Positions 14,114-18,259 of a stretch of 18,259 bases of DNA are shown here, piece by piece (positions within the stretch are counted from its first letter, which is position 1; every line of letters begins with the position of its first letter). The position numbers and the translations under genes were made by a program. The DNA lies in the NCBI GenBank assembly GCA_009773995.1, contig VSMY01000049.1, positions 1 to 18,259 of the forward strand, read 5' to 3'. The notes under the pieces were generated by a model. The model searched no databases. It had not been told where the DNA came from and saw nothing but the letters and a program-made list of their open reading frames with translations. The stretch comes from Oscillibacter sp. Lineage in GTDB: Bacteria; Bacillota; Clostridia; Oscillospirales; Oscillospiraceae.

Positions 14114-14608
14114 ATGATTTCTTTTATCCGCATCGACGACCGCATGATCCACGGCCAGACCTGCACCCGCTGGTCCCTGGAGTACCCCTGCACCGGCCTG
14201 ATTGCCGTCAACGACAAGGCCGCCGAAACCCCGGTGCTGAAAGCCGCCTATAAAAACGCCAGCGACAAAAAGACCTTCGTCTGGACCCTGGCGGACTGGC
14301 AGGCCAAGAAGGAAAAGGTCCTGGCCAGCCAGGATCAGTATTTCCTCATTGCCAAGAGCCCCGTGGACATGGCCAAGGTCCTGCTGGACCAGCCCTTTGA
14401 CCCCGGCTCCAAGGAGATTTGCGTGGGCCCCTGCAACGACCGCCCCGGCGCGGTGAAGCTGGGGAACAACCAGTCCATCACCCAGGAGGAGGCCGAGGCC
14501 TTTGAAAAGCTCATGGCGGCGGGGTACAACATCGAGTTTGCCCTGATCAAAGAGGCCGCCATCGGCAACTGGAAGAAGTTCCGGGGCCAGTTCGGCTTCA
14601 ACAATTAA
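14114..14608 (+). CDS. PTS EIIB component, mannose/fructose/sorbose family
   Basis: This 164-residue cytoplasmic component receives phosphate from EIIA and transfers it to the sugar entering through EIIC/EIID. The family's active-site loop is at the N-terminus: FIRIDDRMIHGQ with phospho-acceptor His13. Other conserved stretches are GLIAVNDKAAETPVLKAAYKNA, a PVDMAKVLLD segment and, later, PGAVKLGNNQSITQEEAEAFEKL. Length is the usual 160-165. GGAGGGAG precedes the ATG. An 85-bp gap with a hairpin follows before EIIC. The sugar cannot be told from sequence; relatives move mannose, glucose, fructose, sorbose or hexosamines. Confidence 0.94.
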   Translation: MISFIRIDDRMIHGQTCTRWSLEYPCTGLIAVNDKAAETPVLKAAYKNASDKKTFVWTLADWQAKKEKVLASQDQYFLIAKSPVDMAKVLLDQPFDPGSKEICVGPCNDRPGAVKLGNNQSITQEEAEAFEKLMAAGYNIEFALIKEAAIGNWKKFRGQFGFNN

Positions 14609-14627
14609 GCCCTCTCCCTGAACCTGC

Positions 14628-14659
14628 CCGTAGGGGGCGGATGATATCCGCCCTTACGG
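14628..14659. repeat. Imperfect intergenic inverted repeat, REP-like
   Basis: CCGTA-GGGGGCGGAT (14628-14642) and ATCCGCCC-TTACGG (14646-14659) form an imperfect hairpin with a small internal loop around the G-run. It fills part of the 85-bp gap between EIIB and EIIC. GC-rich elements of this shape seem to recur between genes in Oscillospiraceae, as far as I remember; only one copy occurs in this window. It may tune expression of the membrane subunits relative to EIIA and EIIB. Confidence 0.45.
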
Positions 14660-14693
14660 AGGCAAATCTAAGATTCAGAAAGGAACAATCGTC

Positions 14694-15542
14694 ATGACAA
14701 TCAATGTTGTGCAGGCCGCCATCCTGGGTCTGTGCGCGTGCCTTTCCTCCATGCCGGGCCTGGGCGGCACCACCTTCGGAAACTACACCTTGGGCCGGCC
14801 TCTTATCGGCGGCCTGATTTGCGGCCTGGTGCTGGGGAACGTCCCCATGGGCATCATGCTGGGCGCGGCGGTGCAGATCGTGTACATCGCCCTGGTCACC
14901 CCCGGCGGCACCGTCTCCGCCGACGTGCGGTCCATCTCCTACATCGGCATCCCCCTGGCCATGCTGTACGTTTCTTCCACCGGATTGAACCCCGCCACGG
15001 CCGAGGCCCAGGGCTTCGCCGTCTCCATGGCCGCCACCGTCGGCACCGTGGGCACGGTCCTGTTCTACGGCACCGCCACCATCAACCTGATTTGGCAGCA
15101 CATGGGCCTGGAGTGGGTCAAGAAGGGCCAGCTGAAGAAGCTGTATCTGGTGGACATGGTCCTGCCTTGGATCTCCCACATCCTCTGCTCCTTCATCCCT
15201 ACTTTCATCATGTGCTACTTCGGCTCCAACATGGTCCAGCTCATCAAGGACTATCTGCCCATGGACGGCCTGGCCATGAAGACCCTGTTTACCGTGGGTT
15301 CCCTGCTTCCCGCCGTGGGCGTGGCCATCCTCCTCAAGCAGGTGGTGTCCAAGCCCGTGGACTTCCTGACCTTCTTTTTCGGCTTCACCCTCTGCGCCTG
15401 CATGCACCTGAACCTGATTGGCTGCGCCATTGTCGGCGGCTTCTTCGCCATCATCAACTACAACATCCGGTGCCTCAGCCTGCGGCCCGCCGCCGCAACG
15501 GCCGCCATTGGCGCGGGAGACGACGATGAGGAGGATATCTGA
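14694..15542 (+). CDS. PTS EIIC component, mannose/fructose/sorbose family
   Basis: This 282-residue integral membrane subunit forms the sugar pathway together with EIID. The N-terminal half carries the family pattern: MPGLGGTTFGNYTLGRPLIGGLICGLVLGN, then GAAVQIVYIALVTPGGTVSADV and IGIPLAML. About seven to eight hydrophobic segments can be traced to residue 258, after which an acidic tail (GAGDDDEEDI) ends the protein. AAAGGAAC precedes the ATG. Only two bases separate its stop from the EIID start, so the two membrane subunits are translated together. Slightly longer than typical family members of about 265, mainly from the tail. Confidence 0.93.
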   Translation: MTINVVQAAILGLCACLSSMPGLGGTTFGNYTLGRPLIGGLICGLVLGNVPMGIMLGAAVQIVYIALVTPGGTVSADVRSISYIGIPLAMLYVSSTGLNPATAEAQGFAVSMAATVGTVGTVLFYGTATINLIWQHMGLEWVKKGQLKKLYLVDMVLPWISHILCSFIPTFIMCYFGSNMVQLIKDYLPMDGLAMKTLFTVGSLLPAVGVAILLKQVVSKPVDFLTFFFGFTLCACMHLNLIGCAIVGGFFAIINYNIRCLSLRPAAATAAIGAGDDDEEDI

Positions 15543-15544
15543 CC

Positions 15545-16372
15545 ATGAAAAAGCTCTCAAAAAAGACGCTGAATCACTCGTTCCTCAACTGGTTCTACGG
15601 CCATTTGACCTGCTTCTCCCAGGAGCACATGCAGACCTTCGGCTATATGACCGCCATGCTTCCCATCATCCAGGAGCTCTATGACACCAACGAGGAACAG
15701 ACCGAGAAGACCCTGACCTACTCCACATTCTTCAATACCGAGCCCCAGGTGGGCTCCATCGTGGTGGGCATCACCGCCGGTATGGAAGAGGCCCGGGCCA
15801 ACGGCGAACCCGTGGACGACGAGACCATCAACGGCATCCGGGCGGGCCTCATGGGCCCCCTGGCGGGCATCGGCGACTCCCTGGTTGTGGGTACCCTGCT
15901 CCCCATCCTGCTGGGCATCGCCCTGGGCCTCTCCGGCGGCGGCTCCCCCTTGGGCGCGGTTTTCTACATCCTGGCGTGGAACATCGGCATGTTCCTCATC
16001 ATGCGCTTCATGTACTTCAAGGGCTACGAACTGGGCGGCAAGGCCGTGGAGATACTGGTGGGCGAAAAAGCCAACGCCATACGGGATTCCATCATCATGC
16101 TGGGCACCATGGTCATCGGCGGCGTGACGGCCAGCTGGATCAATATCACGACCTCCTTCCAGATGCTGGGCAGCGACGGAAGCGTCATTGTGGACCTCCA
16201 GAAGACCCTGAACGACGTGTATCCCTCCATCCTCAGCGCCGTGTTCGTGCTGATCTGCTGGTATCTCCTCAGCAAGAAGCGGCTGAGCCCCGTGGTGGTC
16301 ATGCTGATTCTTGTAGCGGTTGCCTTCGTGGGCGTGCTCCTGGGCTTCTTCGACCCGAGACTGGCTTATTGA
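15545..16372 (+). CDS. PTS EIID component, mannose/fructose/sorbose family
   Basis: This 275-residue membrane subunit is found only in the mannose PTS family and completes the EIICD complex. Conserved parts are LNHSFLNWFYGHLTCFSQEHMQTFGY with MTAMLPIIQELY, then FFNTEPQVGSIVVGITAGMEEARANG, and IRAGLMGPLAGIGDSL, the strongest family signature (about 99-114). The C-terminal part has several hydrophobic segments and ends in GVLLGFFDPRLAY. GAGGAGG lies inside the end of EIIC. A 120-bp gap with a perfect hairpin follows. Complete and typical in length. Confidence 0.95.
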   Translation: MKKLSKKTLNHSFLNWFYGHLTCFSQEHMQTFGYMTAMLPIIQELYDTNEEQTEKTLTYSTFFNTEPQVGSIVVGITAGMEEARANGEPVDDETINGIRAGLMGPLAGIGDSLVVGTLLPILLGIALGLSGGGSPLGAVFYILAWNIGMFLIMRFMYFKGYELGGKAVEILVGEKANAIRDSIIMLGTMVIGGVTASWINITTSFQMLGSDGSVIVDLQKTLNDVYPSILSAVFVLICWYLLSKKRLSPVVVMLILVAVAFVGVLLGFFDPRLAY

Positions 16373-16418
16373 TTTCCCTTACGATACCCACTCTCACTTC
16401 TTTCTCCATACCGCCGCC

Positions 16419-16450
16419 TTCCGGCCACGGGTCAAATCCCGTGGCCGGGA
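16419..16450 (+). promoter_or_regulatory. GC-rich hairpin after the EIID gene
   Basis: CCGGCCACGGG (16421-16431) and CCCGTGGCCGG (16438-16448) form a perfect 11-bp stem over a six-base TCAAAT loop, extendable to 13 bp by a T-G and a T-A pair. No T-tract follows. It may partly terminate or protect the PTS mRNA so that EIIA-D and the downstream genes are made at different levels. Confidence 0.55.
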
Positions 16451-16492
16451 GCGACCGGCGGAACTGCACTTGATTTTGAGGAGGACGCGGCC

Positions 16493-16759
16493 ATGCTGAA
16501 CAGAGAACTGGCGCTGGACGAGGCGCGGAAGCAGAAAGAGGCCCTTACGAAAATCGGCGGCTGGAGGCGGTGTTTGTTCCTGCTGGCGGCGTCCCTGGCG
16601 GCAGTAGCGATGTTCGGGTTCCAGACGGAGGGCTGGCTGGTGTTAGGCGTCGTCGCGGCAATTGCTGGGGCTGTGAGCCTGGGGCTGACCTTTCTCGTGG
16701 ACCTGAGCATCCGCAACGGGCGCCGCAACGTGGAGCGGATTTTGGAATCCCTCCGGTGA
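16493..16759 (+). CDS. Small two-helix membrane protein of unknown function
   Basis: I do not recognise this 88-residue protein. It begins with a charged, helix-forming segment (RELALDEARKQKEALTKIGG), has two hydrophobic segments at about 27-43 and 49-69, and ends in a charged helix (RNGRRNVERILESLR). Both ends should lie in the cytoplasm. GAGGAGG lies just before the ATG, a strong ribosome site that supports a real gene. It lies in the PTS operon, 120 bp after EIID and 22 bp before HPr, so it may be an accessory or regulatory subunit of the PTS complex. No catalytic motif or signal peptide is seen. Confidence 0.72.
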   Translation: MLNRELALDEARKQKEALTKIGGWRRCLFLLAASLAAVAMFGFQTEGWLVLGVVAAIAGAVSLGLTFLVDLSIRNGRRNVERILESLR

Positions 16760-16781
16760 TATACAAAAGGAGCGTTTGATT

Positions 16782-17042
16782 TTGAAAGAGTTTACTTATA
16801 CCATTGAGGACGAGCTGGGCATCCACGCCCGCCCCGCCGGGCTTTTGAGCAAGCTGGCGAAGTCCTTCCCGGACACGGTTGTCACTTTGACCAAGGGGGA
16901 CAAAACCGTCAAAGCGTCCCAGCTGATGAAACTGATGAACCTGGGCGTCAAAAAAGGCGACGAGGTAACCGTCGCCGCCGAGGGCGGGGATGAGGAGACG
17001 GCGGCGGAGGCCCTCCGGAAATTTTTTGAGGAGAATCTTTAA
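16782..17042 (+). CDS. ptsH: HPr-like PTS phosphocarrier, operon-linked paralogue
   Basis: This 86-residue cytoplasmic protein carries phosphate from enzyme I to EIIA. ELGIHARPAG holds the phospho-acceptor His15 with the conserved Arg17-Pro18. I chose the TTG at 16782: it lies nine bases after AAAGGAG and puts the active histidine exactly at position 15, whereas the TTG at 16776 is only three bases from the ribosome site. The second HPr signature reads KASQLMKLMNLGV. Aligned on Leu-Gly, the usual regulatory Ser46 is replaced by Gln47, with a Ser one place earlier, because of a one-residue insertion near Asp40. Control by HPr kinase may thus be lost. No enzyme I gene is in the window. It probably serves the adjacent PTS. 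Confidence 0.92.
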   Translation: MKEFTYTIEDELGIHARPAGLLSKLAKSFPDTVVTLTKGDKTVKASQLMKLMNLGVKKGDEVTVAAEGGDEETAAEALRKFFEENL

Positions 17043-17071
17043 GAGGCGGCGCGGATTGGAGGGCTCAGATT

Positions 17072-17929
17072 ATGCGGCAGACCTATTCCATTGTGTTCCT
17101 GGACATCGACGGGACGCTGTTGGATTCCGGACATAACATTTCTCCCAATACGAAGCGGCTATTGAACCGTCTGGAGAAGCGGGGCATACCTGTGATTCTG
17201 TGCTCCGCCCGGTATCCCGACGGCGTGGAGTTTGTGGTCCGGCAGGCGGAGCTGCACAGTCCCATCGTCTGCTACGGCGGCGCGCTGATTTTGGACGAGG
17301 ACCGTTCCATCCTATCGGACACAGGGATTGAGATCCAGACCGCCGTCCGGTTCAAACGATTCGTGGATGAGCATTTCCCGGAGCTTATCACCAGCACCTA
17401 CCTATATAATGTCTGGCTGGTGGACGACGCCGAAAACCCCGTCATTCAGCGGGAGGCGGACGTTATCCAATGCCGGCCCCTGGCCGGGAACCTGGAGACG
17501 GCTTCCCAAGCCATGGACCATGTGCACAAGCTGCTGTGCATGGGAACGCCTGCCCAGGTCGGCAGGCTGCAAAAAGAGGCGGCGCCCATGTTCCCGGAGC
17601 TGGAACTGCTGAGCTCCGGCGCGACCTATCTGGAGATTTTGCCAAGAGGCGTTTCCAAGCGCACCGCCATGGAGACGCTGCAAGCCCACTACCGTTTGAG
17701 CCGGGAGTCGTCCGTGGCCTGTGGGGACCACTTCGTGGACCTGGAAATGCTGTGCTGCGCGGGACTTGGGATCGCCATGGGCAACGCGCCGGAGGAGGTC
17801 AAGGCGGCGGCGGACTTCGTGACGGCCTCCAACGACGAGGAGGGAGTCTATATCGCCTTGAAAAATCTGAGGTTTTCCCCGCCGCTGAAAAAAGATGGTG
17901 CGGTGCGGCCAGGGCATCCGCTTGTGTGA
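17072..17929 (+). CDS. Cof-type HAD-superfamily phosphatase
   Basis: This 285-residue cytoplasmic hydrolase belongs to the Cof/IIB branch of the HAD family, which removes phosphate from sugar phosphates and similar small molecules. Motif I is DIDGTLLD with nucleophile Asp11 and acid Asp13; motif II is Ser45 in LCSAR; motif III is Lys196 in RGVSKRTAM; motif IV is CGDHFVDLEML with Asp219 and Asp223, where the usual Asn before the second Asp is Val. The cap lies between motifs II and III. TTGGAGGG precedes the ATG. As the last gene of the PTS operon it may dephosphorylate an excess or wrong PTS product. The last 17 or so residues (from SPPLKKDG) look unlike the family and may derive from the recombinase junction just downstream. 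Confidence 0.88.
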   Translation: MRQTYSIVFLDIDGTLLDSGHNISPNTKRLLNRLEKRGIPVILCSARYPDGVEFVVRQAELHSPIVCYGGALILDEDRSILSDTGIEIQTAVRFKRFVDEHFPELITSTYLYNVWLVDDAENPVIQREADVIQCRPLAGNLETASQAMDHVHKLLCMGTPAQVGRLQKEAAPMFPELELLSSGATYLEILPRGVSKRTAMETLQAHYRLSRESSVACGDHFVDLEMLCCAGLGIAMGNAPEEVKAAADFVTASNDEEGVYIALKNLRFSPPLKKDGAVRPGHPLV

Positions 17930-17953
17930 AATGCGGGAAAAGCGAGGAACCCG

Positions 17954-18259
17954 GTCCTCATAAAGCCTCTTGAAAATGGCATCCAGTTCGCTGTCGCGCT
18001 TCCGCAGGGCGGTCAGTTCCCGTTCCAGCCTGCGGATTTCCCTCTGGATTTCAGCGGACTGCCTGCCGCCAATGTACTCCGCAAACTCCCTGGTATGTTC
18101 TCTGGCCATTGCCGTTACCCGCCGCAGGTCCTCCAGGACCACCTCATCCAGCACGCACTCCCGGATGTAGTGGGTGGTGCAGACCTCTGCGCCCTCCTTC
18201 TTGTAGGTGCGGCAGGTAAAGTTATTCCAGGTGGGCTTCATCGTATGTGCCCGGTGCAG
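17954..18259 (-). pseudogene. Truncated large serine recombinase, C-terminal zinc-ribbon/coiled-coil fragment
   Basis: The minus-strand frame is open from the right edge, reading LHRAHTMKPTWNNFTCRTY, then GAEVCTTHYIRECVLDEVVLEDL, and a charged coiled coil ending in DAIFKRLYED at about 17954. This is the region of large serine recombinases (TnpX/Tn916-relative resolvase type) after the catalytic and DNA-binding domains: the second half of the zinc ribbon, with cysteines in NFTC and AEVC, then the coiled-coil arm. The rest of the arm and the normal C-terminus are missing: past 17954 the frame simply runs on through the reverse complement of the HAD gene. The catalytic part, if present, lies beyond the window. 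It is probably a decayed transposon or prophage remnant. Confidence 0.8.

Noticed and set aside
14598..15560. 320-residue minus-strand open frame over EIIC
   Set aside because: The product is dominated by Gly, His, Asp and Gln without any motif, while the plus strand encodes a clear EIIC membrane protein.
17402..17953. Continuation of the recombinase frame through the HAD gene
   Set aside because: Family resemblance stops near 17954; beyond it the frame only reads the reverse complement of the HAD coding sequence.

Overview
The window is GC-rich, densely coded DNA typical of a Gram-positive gut-type clostridium. The evidence is strong AGGAGG-like ribosome binding sites, many ATGA/TGATG gene overlaps, consensus TTGAAA-N17-TATAAT promoters, a mannose-family PTS, and a clostridial-type large serine recombinase remnant. 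An Oscillospiraceae-like host (Flavonifractor/Lawsonibacter type) is my inference from style only. I see no rRNA, tRNA or CRISPR array.

Region 1 (1-6237, plus strand): a LacI-family regulator, a soluble ComEC-like metallo-beta-lactamase-fold protein, and a complete tripartite tricarboxylate transporter (lipoprotein TctC, small TctB, large TctA). Spacing is tight and the hydrolase gene overlaps tctC by ATGA, so this looks like one uptake operon with its own regulator. A PfkB-family sugar kinase follows from its own promoter, whose -35 box lies in the loop of a 13-bp inverted repeat. Together they suggest import and phosphorylation of a carboxylated sugar or similar small acid; the substrate cannot be read from the sequence.

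Region 2 (6238-9183, mostly minus strand): a strong bidirectional terminator separates the kinase from a convergent DHH/DHHA1 phosphoesterase with a long C-terminal extension. Behind it lies a small HD-domain hydrolase. Two non-coding stretches of roughly 300-350 bp hold the DHH promoter and the start region of the next operon.

Region 3 (9184-13495, plus strand): four overlapping or nearly overlapping genes encode a membrane-anchored sugar-binding protein, a polytopic histidine kinase, a NarL/LuxR-type response regulator and a second membrane-anchored solute-binding protein. No ABC permease or ATPase is present, so the two binding proteins probably act as sensors. A large hairpin terminator ends the operon.

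Region 4 (13496-17929, plus strand): a leader with repeated TGACAA/TTGTCA half-sites precedes a complete mannose-family PTS (EIIA, EIIB, EIIC, EIID), an unknown two-helix membrane protein, an HPr paralogue and a Cof-type HAD phosphatase. The likely logic is extracellular sugar sensed by the binding proteins, kinase and regulator, then PTS import with a dedicated HPr, then handling of the sugar phosphate by the HAD enzyme.

Region 5 (about 17954-18259, minus strand): the C-terminal part of a large serine recombinase enters from the right edge and loses family resemblance right behind the HAD gene, marking an old mobile-element junction.
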